Counted from the stretch's first letter, positions 24,716 to 33,625 are shown. The stretch: 64,000 nucleotides of DNA from Streptomyces sp. NBC_00457 (GCF_036014015.1 NZ_CP107905.1:5332001-5396000), one strand, 5' to 3'. The notes: generated by a model not told the origin, from the sequence alone. Program-made: numbers and translations.

Positions 24716-25375
24716 ATGCGGATCGTGATCGCCGAGGACGACCCGTTGCTGCGCGAGGGCCTGGCCCTCCTGCTGCGCGCCGAGGGCCTGGACGTCGTCG
24801 CCACCGCCGGAACCCCCGACGGCATCCTGGACGCCATCGACGAGCACAAGCCCGACGTCGCCATCCTCGACGTACGGATGCCGCCGACGCACACCGACGA
24901 GGGGATCGTCGCGGCGGTCGAGGCGCGGCGGCGCAGGCCCGATCTCGCCGTGCTCGTCCTGTCGGCCTACGTCGAGCAGAGCTTCGCCAGCGATCTGCTG
25001 GGCGGCGGAGTGGACGGGCTCGGCTATCTGCTGAAGGAACGGGTCGGCCGGGTCGAGGAGTTCCTCGACGCGCTGCGGCGCGTGGCGGAGGGCGGCACCG
25101 CCATCGACCCCGAGGTGGTCGCCCAGCTGTTCACGCGCAGCCGCGAGGACACCCGCCTGGAGCGGCTCAGCCCCCGGGAGCGGGACGTGCTGGCGCTGAT
25201 GGCGGAGGGGCTCGGCAACAGCGCCATCGCCGAACGGCTGGTCGTCACCGACGGTGCCGTGCACAAGCACATCCGGAGCATCTTCGCCAAGCTGGATCTG
25301 TCGCCGCAGGACCAGGTGGACCGGCGGGTCGCGGCTGTGCTGCGGTACCTGGAGGACGTACAGCGAAAGGGCTGA
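24716..25375 (+). CDS. NarL/FixJ-type response regulator
   Basis: 219 residues. Receiver domain: MRIVIAEDDPLLREGLALLL, phosphoacceptor Asp in DVAILDVRMPPTHTDEG, Lys in YLLKERVGRVEEF. The GerE-type helix-turn-helix at the C-terminus is LERLSPRERDVLALMAEGLG, NSAIAERLVVTDGAVHKHIR, SIFAKLDLSPQDQVDRR. Cognate of the kinase ahead. The GTACAGC palindrome immediately after its stop, repeated before the kinase, makes it the natural candidate to bind both sites. Confidence 0.94.
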   Translation: MRIVIAEDDPLLREGLALLLRAEGLDVVATAGTPDGILDAIDEHKPDVAILDVRMPPTHTDEGIVAAVEARRRRPDLAVLVLSAYVEQSFASDLLGGGVDGLGYLLKERVGRVEEFLDALRRVAEGGTAIDPEVVAQLFTRSREDTRLERLSPRERDVLALMAEGLGNSAIAERLVVTDGAVHKHIRSIFAKLDLSPQDQVDRRVAAVLRYLEDVQRKG

Positions 25376-25376
25376 G

Positions 25377-25392
25377 GTACAGCAGGCTGTAC
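25377..25392. promoter_or_regulatory. Palindromic operator, copy 2
   Basis: GTACAGC-AG-GCTGTAC, identical 7-bp arms to the site at 23341-23356, starting two bases after the response-regulator stop and 129 bases before the serine hydrolase start. Confidence 0.7.
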
Positions 25393-25463
25393 GTCGTCAC
25401 GGCAGCAACCCCCACCGCACAGAGGCCAGTTGGCCGGATCGTCCGGAAGCCGTCGGCTTCCTA

Positions 25464-25504
25464 GGTTGGTGTCCGCATCGCAGCGAGCGGTGCGGACACC
25501 AACC
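25464..25504 (+). promoter_or_regulatory. Leader stem-loop upstream of the serine hydrolase gene
   Basis: Perfect 14-bp arms GGTTGGTGTCCGCA (25464-25477) and TGCGGACACCAACC (25491-25504) around a 13-base loop, ending three bases before the GAGGAG ribosome site (25508-25513). A smaller palindrome GGAAGCC-GTC-GGCTTCC lies just upstream (25445-25461). It could be a leader RNA structure, an operator, or both. Confidence 0.6.
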
Positions 25505-25520
25505 CGCGAGGAGCACCCGC

Positions 25521-26678
25521 ATGAAGCGCACCGCCACCGCCCTGGTCGCCGCGATCGCCGCGTCCGTCCTGACGATCCCCGTGGCATCCGCCACGGCCAC
25601 GTCCCCGCAGTCCTCGCACGACTCGCTGCGGGACCGGGTGAACGCCGTGATGGAGACCGGGGGGACCGTCGGCGCCCTCGCCCGCTCGACGGGCCCGCAC
25701 GGCATACAGCGCACGGCCACCGCGGGCGTCAGCGACAAGGCCACCGGCGAGGCCGTGCGCCCCGGCGACCGGTTCCGGATCGCCAGCGCGAGCAAGACGT
25801 TCGTCGCCACGGTGGTGCTGCAACTGGCGGGCGAGGGGCGGCTGTCGCTGGACGACACCGTCGAGGACTGGCTGCCGGGCGTGGTCTCCGGCAACGGCAA
25901 CGACGGCAGCAGGATCACCGTGCGGCAGCTGCTCCAGCACACCAGCGGGCTGTTCAACTACACGGCGGACTTCCCGGCGTTCACCAGCGTGGACGGCTTC
26001 GAGGCCGGCCGGTACACGACCTGGACCGACGAGCAGCTGGTCGCGATCGCGATGAAGCACCGGCCGGACTTCGCGCCGGGCACCAAGTGGTCGTACTCCA
26101 ACACGGGTTACATCCTCGCCGGAATGATCATCGAGAAGGCCACCGGGCACAGCTGGCAGCAGGAGGTCACCCGCCGCATCATCAAGCCGATGCACCTGCG
26201 CCACACCCTCGCCCCGACCACCCAGACCCACATCCCCGGCCGCCATCTGCACGGCTACTCCGACTTCGACGACTCCGGCCCGACGATCGACGTCACCGAG
26301 CTCAACCCGTCCGCGGGGAGCGCGGCAGGCGGCATGATCAGCACCTCGGCCGATCTCACCCGCTTCTACCAGGCGCTGCTCGGCGGTCACCTGCTCCGCC
26401 CGGCCGAGATGAAGGCGATGAAGACGACCGTGCGCGCCGCGGAAATGGACGAGGTCTGGGCCGGCGCGCGCTACGGCCTCGGCCTGATGGAGGTCCCGCT
26501 GTCCTGCGGCGGCTCGTACTACGGCCACGGCGGCGACCTCCCCGGCTACACCACCCGCGACGGCGCCACCGCCGACGGCCGCCGGGTCGTCGTCCTCGCG
26601 ACCACCGGCGACGGAACGGCCGACCTGACCACGGAGCACGCGCGGAACAAGGTGATCGACGGGGAGCTCTGCTCCTGA
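25521..26678 (+). CDS. Secreted serine hydrolase, beta-lactamase/DD-peptidase (class C) family
   Basis: 385 residues; signal peptide RTATALVAAIAASVLTIPVA cut near SATA. Active-site motifs are intact: S-x-x-K as IASASKTFVAT (Ser-Ala-Ser-Lys region), Y-S-N in KWSYSNTGYILAGM, and H-G-G in YYGHGGDLPGY replacing KTG, the pattern of D-alanyl-D-alanine carboxypeptidase/esterase-like members. Likely acts on peptidoglycan stems or D-amino acid peptides outside the cell. It lies after a two-component system with a shared palindrome upstream, which suggests control by that regulator. GAGGAG lies 7 bases before ATG. Confidence 0.92.
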   Translation: MKRTATALVAAIAASVLTIPVASATATSPQSSHDSLRDRVNAVMETGGTVGALARSTGPHGIQRTATAGVSDKATGEAVRPGDRFRIASASKTFVATVVLQLAGEGRLSLDDTVEDWLPGVVSGNGNDGSRITVRQLLQHTSGLFNYTADFPAFTSVDGFEAGRYTTWTDEQLVAIAMKHRPDFAPGTKWSYSNTGYILAGMIIEKATGHSWQQEVTRRIIKPMHLRHTLAPTTQTHIPGRHLHGYSDFDDSGPTIDVTELNPSAGSAAGGMISTSADLTRFYQALLGGHLLRPAEMKAMKTTVRAAEMDEVWAGARYGLGLMEVPLSCGGSYYGHGGDLPGYTTRDGATADGRRVVVLATTGDGTADLTTEHARNKVIDGELCS

Positions 26679-26692
26679 GACCACGCGAGACC

Positions 26693-26725
26693 GACAGGCC
26701 CGGATCGCACCGCTCCGGGCCTGTC
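26693..26725 (+). terminator. Hairpin terminator after serine hydrolase gene
   Basis: Perfect 12-bp stem GACAGGCCCGGA / TCCGGGCCTGTC with a 9-base loop, 15 bases after the stop codon. Confidence 0.75.
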
Positions 26726-26819
26726 GCGCATTCCGGCCACTTCCCTCCTTCCGCGTACGCCGCCACCGGATCACCATGGCCAAGTGCCGTGATGTGCCGA
26801 TGAGTTGGAGTGACCCCCG

Positions 26820-28046
26820 ATGGACAAGTCGACGATCGACGCGATTCCGGAGTACGGGACCAGCAGGGCGCCGGGCTGCCCCTTCGACCCCGCGCCCGCC
26901 ATGGCGGCCCGGCGCGAGGAAGGCCCCGTCGTGCGGGTGCGGCTGTGGGACGGCAGCACCCCGTGGCTGGTCACCGGATACGCCGAGCACCGGGCCGTGC
27001 TGAGCGACCCCAGGGTCAGCGTCGTCCCGACCACGCCCGGCATGCCGAGGCTGTCGCCGTCGGAGGCGCAGGCGGAGGCGACGGCGTCCGCGCTCAGCTT
27101 CATCCTCATGGACGACCCCGAACACGCCCGGCTGCGGCGGATGGTCACCGGCGCCTTCTCCGTCAAGCGGATCGAGACGATGCGGCCGGTCGCGCAGCGC
27201 ATCGTGGACGAGCGGATCGACGCGATGCTGGCGGGCCCGAACCCGACCGACCTGGTCGAGGCGTTCGCGCTGCCCGTGCCCTCGCTGGTGATCTGCGAGC
27301 TGCTCGGAGTGCCGTACGAAAGCCATGACTTCTTCCAGCGCGACAGCAAGGTCATCATCAACCGCGACTCCAGCGCCGAGGAGCGGCGGGAGGCCGCGAT
27401 CCGGCTCTACATGTACCTGGACGGGCTGGTCGGCGAGAAGCTCGACGCCCCCGGCGAGGACCTGCTCTCCGGGCTGACCGGGCGGATCAGGGCCGGTGAG
27501 CTGTCCCGCGAGGAAGCGGTGCAGATGGGCGTGCTGATGCTGTTCGCCGGGCACGAGACCACCGCGAACATGATCGCGCTGGGCACGCTCGCCCTGCTGG
27601 AACACCCCGCCCAGCTGGACCGCCTGCGCGAGAGCGACGACCCGAAGTTCGTCGCCGGCGCGGTGGAGGAGCTGCTGCGCTATCTGACCATCACGCACGG
27701 CGGCACGCGGCGCGTGGCGCTGGAGGACCTCGAGATCGGCGGGCAGCTCATCCGCGCCGGCGAGGGCATCGTCGTCGTCAACGAGACCGCCAACCGGGAC
27801 GCCGCCGTCTTCGGCGACGACCCCGACCGCCTCGACCTCGACCGCGACGCCCGCCGCCATGTCACCTTCGGCTACGGCATCCACCAGTGCCTCGGCCAGT
27901 CCCTCGCCCGCATGGAACTCCAGGTCGTCTACGGCACGCTCTACCGCCGTATCCCCACCCTGCGCCTGGCCGCGGACATCGACGACATCCCCTTCAAGCA
28001 CGACGGGTTCATCTACGGGGTGTACGAAATGCCGGTGGCCTGGTGA
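26820..28046 (+). CDS. Cytochrome P450, CYP105-like
   Basis: Haem mono-oxygenase of 408 residues, soluble. Features in order: CPFDPAPAMAARREEGPVVR, then FILMDDPEHARLRRMVTGAF typical of CYP105; I-helix oxygen-activation motif MLFAGHETTANM with the Glu-Thr pair; K-helix ExxR within VEELLRYLTITHGGTRR; haem loop HVTFGYGIHQCLGQSLARME with the Cys thiolate. Members hydroxylate macrolides, steroids and xenobiotics. A small ferredoxin gene, which usually follows CYP105 genes, is absent, so electrons must come from elsewhere. It ends 26 bases from the convergent lipoprotein gene. Confidence 0.94.
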   Translation: MDKSTIDAIPEYGTSRAPGCPFDPAPAMAARREEGPVVRVRLWDGSTPWLVTGYAEHRAVLSDPRVSVVPTTPGMPRLSPSEAQAEATASALSFILMDDPEHARLRRMVTGAFSVKRIETMRPVAQRIVDERIDAMLAGPNPTDLVEAFALPVPSLVICELLGVPYESHDFFQRDSKVIINRDSSAEERREAAIRLYMYLDGLVGEKLDAPGEDLLSGLTGRIRAGELSREEAVQMGVLMLFAGHETTANMIALGTLALLEHPAQLDRLRESDDPKFVAGAVEELLRYLTITHGGTRRVALEDLEIGGQLIRAGEGIVVVNETANRDAAVFGDDPDRLDLDRDARRHVTFGYGIHQCLGQSLARMELQVVYGTLYRRIPTLRLAADIDDIPFKHDGFIYGVYEMPVAW

Positions 28047-28072
28047 CGGAGCCGGCCGGTCGGCTGCCCCGC

Positions 28073-29116
28073 TCAGCTGTCCAGCAGCGTTCCCGGCAGG
28101 TCGAAGGTCTTCGTGCGGCCCGTGGCCGGGTCCACCCGGGTCACCGACTTCTCGGTGTAGAGCAACCAGCCCGCCGAGGTGGCGGTGATGTCCAGGGAGG
28201 CCGCCACGCCCTTCACGCGCGCGCGGTGGAGTTCCTTGCCGGTGGTGGCATCGAGTTCCAGGATCTCGGTGTCGTCGCCCGACGCCGCCGCGATCAGGAG
28301 TGACGATCCGGTGGCCGTCACCGCGTCGACGCGGCCACCCGCCACCGTCACCGTCGTCGATGCGGCGGTACGGGTCAGCGTGGCCTTCGGGGAGTCGGCG
28401 GAGCTGGTGGATCCGGTGGACGTCGAGCCCACGATCACCGGGTGGCCGGACGGGCAGGCGAGGTTGACGACGTCCAGCCCGCTCGGCACGGCGACCGGTG
28501 TCACCTTGCCGGTGGTCAGGTCGGCGCCCGAGACCTTGTTGCCGCCGGCCAGGCAGATGCGGTCCGACGCCGGGTCCGAGGCCGCCAGCTCGATCGTGCC
28601 GGGGATCTTCAGTTCACGCTTCGTGGTCCAGTTCGCGGGGTCCTTGACCAGCACGCTGGACGCGGTGGGGTGCTGCGCGGACTTGGCGTCCGGCAGCCCC
28701 GCCACCTCGGCGACCAGTGTCCTGCCGGGCAGCAGCCGCCGCAGGCGCTCGTCGGCGGTGAGGCCGTCGAGGACCTGGTCCTTGCGGGAGATCTCGTAGC
28801 GCCGGTCCGGCTTGTCTCCCTTGCGGGGCACGGTGAGCAGCCGGCGGCCGTCGGCGAGTTCGACGATCTGCGGGCTGACGGAGTCGTCGTCGTCGGACTG
28901 CTGGGGGACGACCGCGAGGCTCTGGGCCCGTGCCTTGTCCGGGTTGATCCCGACGACCGTGACCAGGCCGTCGACCCTGGCGAGCACAAAGGTCTTCGAG
29001 CCCTTCCAGTCCGTGCCCAGATCCACGCCGCCGGGGCCGGAGCAGGCGGTGGTCAGCACGGCCGTGGCGGCGAGTGCGGACAGAAACAGAGAGCGCCGTG
29101 TCGTGAAACGTGGCAT
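28073..29116 (-). CDS. Secreted lipoprotein with propeller-like repeats, ABC operon component
   Basis: 347 residues. Signal peptide with lipobox: RRSLFLSALAATAVLTTACS, the Cys at about residue 25 being lipidated. The mature part has repeated beta-strand pairs (TFVLARVDGLVTVVGINPDK, SLLIAAASGDDTEILELDAT, GWLLYTEKSVTRVDPATGRT), suggesting a beta-propeller facing outward. No family recognised. Last gene of a four-gene run with an ABC exporter; the gap to the permease is 10 bases. Role could be substrate capture or regulation of the exporter. Confidence 0.82.
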   Translation of the reverse strand: MPRFTTRRSLFLSALAATAVLTTACSGPGGVDLGTDWKGSKTFVLARVDGLVTVVGINPDKARAQSLAVVPQQSDDDDSVSPQIVELADGRRLLTVPRKGDKPDRRYEISRKDQVLDGLTADERLRRLLPGRTLVAEVAGLPDAKSAQHPTASSVLVKDPANWTTKRELKIPGTIELAASDPASDRICLAGGNKVSGADLTTGKVTPVAVPSGLDVVNLACPSGHPVIVGSTSTGSTSSADSPKATLTRTAASTTVTVAGGRVDAVTATGSSLLIAAASGDDTEILELDATTGKELHRARVKGVAASLDITATSAGWLLYTEKSVTRVDPATGRTKTFDLPGTLLDS

Positions 29117-29126
29117 GGGGGGTGGC

Positions 29127-30344
29127 TCACCAGTCCTTCATTGCATCTGTGGGGGACATCCTCGCGGCCCTGCGCGCCGGGGCCAGCGAACCGATCGCCA
29201 CCACCAGCACCGTCAGGCCGAGAAGAAGCAGCAGCGTGCTCGCCGACGGCAGCAGCACCCAGCCCTTGACGTACGGGGCCAGCTCCGCGCTGTCGCGCAG
29301 CAGTGCCGCGGCACCTGAACCGAGCGCGGCGCCGAGCACCGCGCCGAGCAGTGCGGCCACGGCTCCGACCAGCGCCATCTCGGTGACCAGCATCATCAGC
29401 ACCGACCGCGTACGGAATCCGACCGCCTTGAGGATGCCGATCTCCTGCGCCCGCTGCCGCGACAGCGCACCGGTCACGGTGACGGCACCGACGAACGCGA
29501 GCACACCGAGCACACCGAGCAGTACCTGGCCGACCGCCTTGATCATCTCCAGGACGCCGGGCAGGGCATGGAGCTGCTGCTGCAGGGTGACCGCCGGATA
29601 GCCCAGCCGCTGCACGGACTTCGTCACGTCCGGCACGTCCGCGCTTGTCTTCGCGACCACGGTGAGCTGGTCGTAGCCGATGGTGGAGAGGTAGGTCTTC
29701 TCCGGTTCACCGGAGCGCTGGGCCGCCCACTTGACCACGGTGGAGTCGGCGGCGTACGCGGCGTCCGGGTTGTCCAGCTGCCAGGTCGGGTCGTAGACCC
29801 CGACGAGGCGGGCGTGGCCGCTGACTCCGGTCCCCTCGCCCTGCCGTACGAAGCGCGTGGTCTCGATGTCGATCTGCCGACCCACGAGCCTGCTCAGGTC
29901 CACGCCCTGGGACGCGGCCGGGGCCACGATCTCGCCCGGCTTCAGCGGGAAGAGGTCCTTGCGGACGGACTTGGTGACCGGCGGCGAGAGGGCCGGACGG
30001 TGGGTCGTCGCGTACAGCAGGACGGTGTCGCCCGCCTCGGTCAGCACCCCGAACGACACCTGCGCGCGGTGCTGCACCGACTCGACGTGCGGCAGCTTCG
30101 CCAGCCGCGCGGCCGTACGGTCCGTCAACTGCGGTGTGTCCGGGCGGGAGTCGGGGCGGTCGACGGTGATGCTGCGATTGGCGCTGCTCTCCTTGACCCC
30201 CGAGTCGGTGACGCCCTGGGCGCTGTCGGCGATGCCCAGCGCGCCCAGACAGACGGCGGCGGCGACCGAGACCAGTGCGACGAGACCGATCAGACGGCGG
30301 CGCAGGGCGCGGACATTGGCCAGCGCCAGGCTGAAGACGTTCAT
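29127..30344 (-). CDS. FtsX/MacB-type ABC permease
   Basis: 405 residues. N-terminal helix LRRRLIGLVALVSVAAAVCL, external MacB-like domain (residues 45-270), then FtsX domain: VGQVLLGVLGVLAFVGAVTV, the ALSRQRAQEIGILKAVGFRT coupling segment, then three helices, ending RRAARMSPTDAMKDW. Four helices in all, the standard MacB/LolC layout. Overlaps its ATPase gene by four bases. Likely exports or extracts an unknown lipid, peptide or lipoprotein. Confidence 0.92.
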   Translation of the reverse strand: MNVFSLALANVRALRRRLIGLVALVSVAAAVCLGALGIADSAQGVTDSGVKESSANRSITVDRPDSRPDTPQLTDRTAARLAKLPHVESVQHRAQVSFGVLTEAGDTVLLYATTHRPALSPPVTKSVRKDLFPLKPGEIVAPAASQGVDLSRLVGRQIDIETTRFVRQGEGTGVSGHARLVGVYDPTWQLDNPDAAYAADSTVVKWAAQRSGEPEKTYLSTIGYDQLTVVAKTSADVPDVTKSVQRLGYPAVTLQQQLHALPGVLEMIKAVGQVLLGVLGVLAFVGAVTVTGALSRQRAQEIGILKAVGFRTRSVLMMLVTEMALVGAVAALLGAVLGAALGSGAAALLRDSAELAPYVKGWVLLPSASTLLLLLGLTVLVVAIGSLAPARRAARMSPTDAMKDW

Positions 30345-31081
30345 CCGGCGTTCTCCGTCCGCGTGTCGGCCCTGGCCCGCTCGCCCGCCGGCTTCCTGGC
30401 CGCGTCCTGCGTGAAGGCGCCGCCCTCCAGGCGGTGCACCACATCGGCGAAGTCCGACACCGCCGGGTTGTGCGTGACCAGGAGCACCGCCCGGCCCTCG
30501 TCGGCCAGTTCACGGAAGAGCCCGAGCAGCACGTCCTCGCTCTCGGAGTCGAGGTTTCCGGTGGGCTCGTCAGCCAGCACGGCGGGCGGATCGTTGATCA
30601 GCGCCCGCGCCAGCGCCACCCGCTGCTGCTCGCCTCCGGAGAGTTCGCCCGGCAGATGCTCGGCACGTTCCGCGAGCCCGACCCGCTCCAGCAACGTCCG
30701 CGCGCGTGCCTCGCCCTCGGCGCGGCGGCCGACGTACGGCAGGACGACATTGCGCAGTGCCGAGTGCTGCGGCAGCAGGTTGTACGACTGGAACACGAAC
30801 CCGAGCCGGCTGCGGCGCAGATCCGCCAGCGCAGCGTCGCCGAGCCCCGTCACGTCCGTGTCCGCCACGAACACCCGGCCGCTGTCCGGCGGGGTCAGCA
30901 GCCCGAGGATGTGCAGGAGCGTGGTCTTCCCGGAGCCCGAGTGCCCGACCAGGGCCGTGACCTCGCCTCCTGACACGGCGAGGTCGACTCCGCGCAGGAC
31001 GTCGACCCTCCTTCCGCGCAGGGTGTAGGACTTGCCCACACCCTCGGCCCGCAGCAGTGCGTTCACCGAACTCTCGCTCAC
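30341..31081 (-). CDS. ABC transporter ATP-binding protein (MacB/LolD-like)
   Basis: 246 residues from GTG 31081, preceded by AAGGAACGG and overlapping the lipoprotein stop (GTGA). Walker A VGHSGSGKTTLLH, Q-loop VFQSYNLLPQHS, signature LSGGEQQRVALA, Walker B AVLADEPTGNLD, H-loop VTHNP. ATPase for the following permease. The frame continuing upstream to 31591 is a shadow of the lipoprotein gene. Confidence 0.94.
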   Translation of the reverse strand: MSESSVNALLRAEGVGKSYTLRGRRVDVLRGVDLAVSGGEVTALVGHSGSGKTTLLHILGLLTPPDSGRVFVADTDVTGLGDAALADLRRSRLGFVFQSYNLLPQHSALRNVVLPYVGRRAEGEARARTLLERVGLAERAEHLPGELSGGEQQRVALARALINDPPAVLADEPTGNLDSESEDVLLGLFRELADEGRAVLLVTHNPAVSDFADVVHRLEGGAFTQDAARKPAGERARADTRTENAG

Positions 31082-32784
31082 TTTCCGTTCCTTGTGGCCG
31101 GCAGCCGGCCCAGGGCGCCGTGCAGTTGTCGGTCCAGGGTCCACACGGCCCAGGTCGTCTTGAGATCGCAGGCCAGGTCCCCGCCGCCGACCTGGAACAG
31201 GTCGGGCAGCCCGGGACAGCCCCGGTACGGCGTGATGCCGCGTCCCAGGGCCTCGCGCAGCGGTGCGTCCAGCGCGCCGCCGGTCAGGGAGTAGGCCCGT
31301 ACGACCAGGGCGTAGTGGTAGACGGAGGTGAACCGGCCCGGGTCGCGCGCCCACTGCTCCAGGGCGTCGGCGGTGATCCAGGAGGGAATGCCGTCGCGCC
31401 GTCCGCTGTCGGCGAGACCGACGGCGACCGTGGCCGCCGCGACGACCCGCTCCGGGGTGTCCGTGCTCCAGGTACCGATCTCCGGTACGGCCGTGGAGAC
31501 CCCGGCGTCGGCGCAGTTGAGGGTGGTGCGCTGCCACTGGGTGGCGTTCTGCTCGGTCACGGTGGCGGGCAGTACCCGCGGGTCGGCGCACAACTGCCGT
31601 GCCTGCTCGCCAGTGCCGCCGCCCGCGGTGACCTTCCGCAGGGCGGCCCGGCTCAGCCGCTCGCCGGCCGCCTGGCCGGCGTCGGCGGACTTCTCCTCGC
31701 GGTCGAGGGCCGCCAGCAGCCGGGAATCCTCCCGCGACCAGTCGGCCAGTGCCCGCAGGCGTTGTACGAAGAGGGAGGCGTCCGGGTTGCCGATGTAGGC
31801 GTCGGGATCGCGTACCGTCCCGTCGTCGAGCCGTTCGCCGTCGAGCCGCTTGAGCACCGGCGTGAACACCGTTTTGGGCGAGCCGGCCGCCTTGAGTATG
31901 TGGACCAGTTCGTAGAGCTGCTCGTACGGAAGCGTCGCGGCACCGTCCCTGAGCACCGGCTCCCAGACCCGGCGGTCCACGGCGGGCCGCTTGCCCGCGG
32001 CCTGTTGGATCAGCGTGTAGCTGTAGGTGTCGTCGAGCCGGGTCGCCCTGGCGTCCGGCGTGAGGTCGGCGAAGTCGTCCGTACGCGGCGCGGGGATCCC
32101 GGTGAGGCCGGCCGGGACGGGCTCCTTCAGCAGATACAGCGAACGGGCCAGGGCGCTGCTCTCGTCGAATGCCCGGGGCTTCTTCCCGGGCCTGTCCAGC
32201 GAGCGCAGCCAGGCGACGGTCGCGGACCGGTCCGCCGCCGGGAGGTCGTCCAGGCGCCCGAGCGCGTCGAGCACTTCGAGGGCCGCCCAGGTGGCACCGA
32301 GGTGTGCCGCCTCGCTGTCGTCACCGAGGGCGGAGTCGACGTACCAGCCGCCCTCGGCCCGGAGCCTCTGCACGGCCGCCGCGTCGCTCGCTCCCAGCGC
32401 GGCACCGGCACCGGCCCGCCGCAGCGGGATCAGCCAGTCGCGGCCCCAGAGCGGAGAGGTCTGCAGGGCTTGGCGGCGCAGCGAGCCGACCTGCGCCGAA
32501 GCCGCACTCGTCTTCGGTTCGCCGCCCAGCTCGAAAAGGGTCCTCAGGGCATAGGACTGCGCCTGCGGGCCGGCGGGCTGATTCCGCAGGAACGGGTGGT
32601 AGTAGTAGCCGTTCTGTTTGCTGACCAAAAGGTCGAATTGCCGGGCAGCGGCGGATTCACGCTGCCGGGAATCACCGGAAGAATCAGAGGTGGTTGTACA
32701 TGAAGTGACGAGAGCGGCACACAGGACCGCCCCGGCCAACCGGGACGCCGGTTTTCCGCCGCGCGCCACCGAACCGAATTTCAC
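31078..32784 (-). CDS. Large alpha-helical lipoprotein, first gene of the ABC operon
   Basis: 568 residues from GTG 32784; lipobox in LAGAVLCAALVTSCTTT. The mature chain is almost all helical, with repeated helix pairs (GPQAQSYALRTLFELGGEPK, SEAAHLGATWAALEVLDALG, ALADWSREDSRLLAALDREE, TAVPEIGTWSTDTPERVVAA, YHYALVVRAYSLTGGALDAP). This layout resembles alpha/alpha-toroid folds of the squalene-cyclase or prenyltransferase-like superfamily, but no catalytic motif is visible. I do not recognise the family. Coupled to the ATPase by a four-base overlap, so it should work with the exporter at the outer membrane face. Confidence 0.78.
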   Translation of the reverse strand: MKFGSVARGGKPASRLAGAVLCAALVTSCTTTSDSSGDSRQRESAAARQFDLLVSKQNGYYYHPFLRNQPAGPQAQSYALRTLFELGGEPKTSAASAQVGSLRRQALQTSPLWGRDWLIPLRRAGAGAALGASDAAAVQRLRAEGGWYVDSALGDDSEAAHLGATWAALEVLDALGRLDDLPAADRSATVAWLRSLDRPGKKPRAFDESSALARSLYLLKEPVPAGLTGIPAPRTDDFADLTPDARATRLDDTYSYTLIQQAAGKRPAVDRRVWEPVLRDGAATLPYEQLYELVHILKAAGSPKTVFTPVLKRLDGERLDDGTVRDPDAYIGNPDASLFVQRLRALADWSREDSRLLAALDREEKSADAGQAAGERLSRAALRKVTAGGGTGEQARQLCADPRVLPATVTEQNATQWQRTTLNCADAGVSTAVPEIGTWSTDTPERVVAAATVAVGLADSGRRDGIPSWITADALEQWARDPGRFTSVYHYALVVRAYSLTGGALDAPLREALGRGITPYRGCPGLPDLFQVGGGDLACDLKTTWAVWTLDRQLHGALGRLPATRNGK

Positions 32785-32847
32785 CGAACGCCCCCGTGCG
32801 TCGTCCCTCAAAATGTCACCGAGCAGCCCTGCCGACCGCAGCGAAAA

Positions 32848-32880
32848 GTGCCACACCGCCGGGCCCTGACGGTGTGGCAC
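32848..32880 (-). terminator. Intrinsic terminator of the small secreted-protein gene
   Basis: Perfect 11-bp stem GTGCCACACCG / CGGTGTGGCAC; read on the minus strand it is followed by TTTT (AAAA at 32844-32847). It lies 18 bases beyond the stop of the 32898 gene and separates it from the ABC operon. Confidence 0.75.
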
Positions 32881-32897
32881 CCCTGCCTACGGGAAGA

Positions 32898-33395
32898 TCA
32901 GGCAGCGCCCGCGTAGGCGCACTTCTCGCTGACCTTGATCGCGCTGGTCACCTGCGCCGAGCCGCAGCTCTTGGTCGAGACGTAGGTGGTGGTACCGCCC
33001 GGCTTCATCTGGCCGTAGGTGTCGGAGATGTTGGCGCTGGTGTTCCTCCAGCGCACCTCCCCCAGGGACCGGCTCTTCATGGTGAGCGTGGCCTCGGGGT
33101 TCTTGGAGATGGTGATGGAGACGCTGAAGCCGTGAGCCGCCAACTCCGTGCGGTTCTGGATCCACTTGGCCTTGCGGGGGTTGGTTCCGGACATCTTGGT
33201 CGACGCCTTCCAGTCGCAGGCGGTGACGTAGAAGCCGCAGTGCCAGGCGTTGATCGTGACCTTGTTGCCGCCCGGGAGGCCGACCGAAGTGGAGGCCGAG
33301 GTGGCGTGGGCCGGCGTGGCCGTCAGCACCAGGGCACCGGCCGCGACCGCGGCGGCTGCCCCTGACATCAGGCGCATGCGTATGGACTTGTTCAT
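32898..33395 (-). CDS. Small secreted four-cysteine protein
   Basis: 165 residues; ATG 33395. Signal peptide RLMSGAAAAVAAGALVLTAT, cleavage near AHAT. Mature protein about 133 residues, beta-rich, with Cys pairs in WHCGFYVTACDW and KSCGSAQVTSAIKVSEKCAY, fit for two disulfides. Family not recognised. It has its own intrinsic terminator, so it is transcribed separately from the lipoprotein/ABC operon that follows on the same strand, although a functional link is possible. Confidence 0.8.
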   Translation of the reverse strand: MNKSIRMRLMSGAAAAVAAGALVLTATPAHATSASTSVGLPGGNKVTINAWHCGFYVTACDWKASTKMSGTNPRKAKWIQNRTELAAHGFSVSITISKNPEATLTMKSRSLGEVRWRNTSANISDTYGQMKPGGTTTYVSTKSCGSAQVTSAIKVSEKCAYAGAA

Positions 33396-33625
33396 TCGAT
33401 TGTCTCCCCGTGAGATACCGGAAAGCGGTTCCGGGTCAGGAAACCGCAAACGCCCCGGACCTGAATCTCAAGATCCGTTTGGCGCCCCCAATTGATACAG
33501 GAGGTCGATTCACCGGCGCAATCCAGCCAGCGGTCCGCAGCGGGTGCGCCATGTCACACCGGGGAAATGGAACCCGCACCCAGGAATTTGCATCACAGAA
33601 GCAAACCCCGCACCGCGACGGCCGA

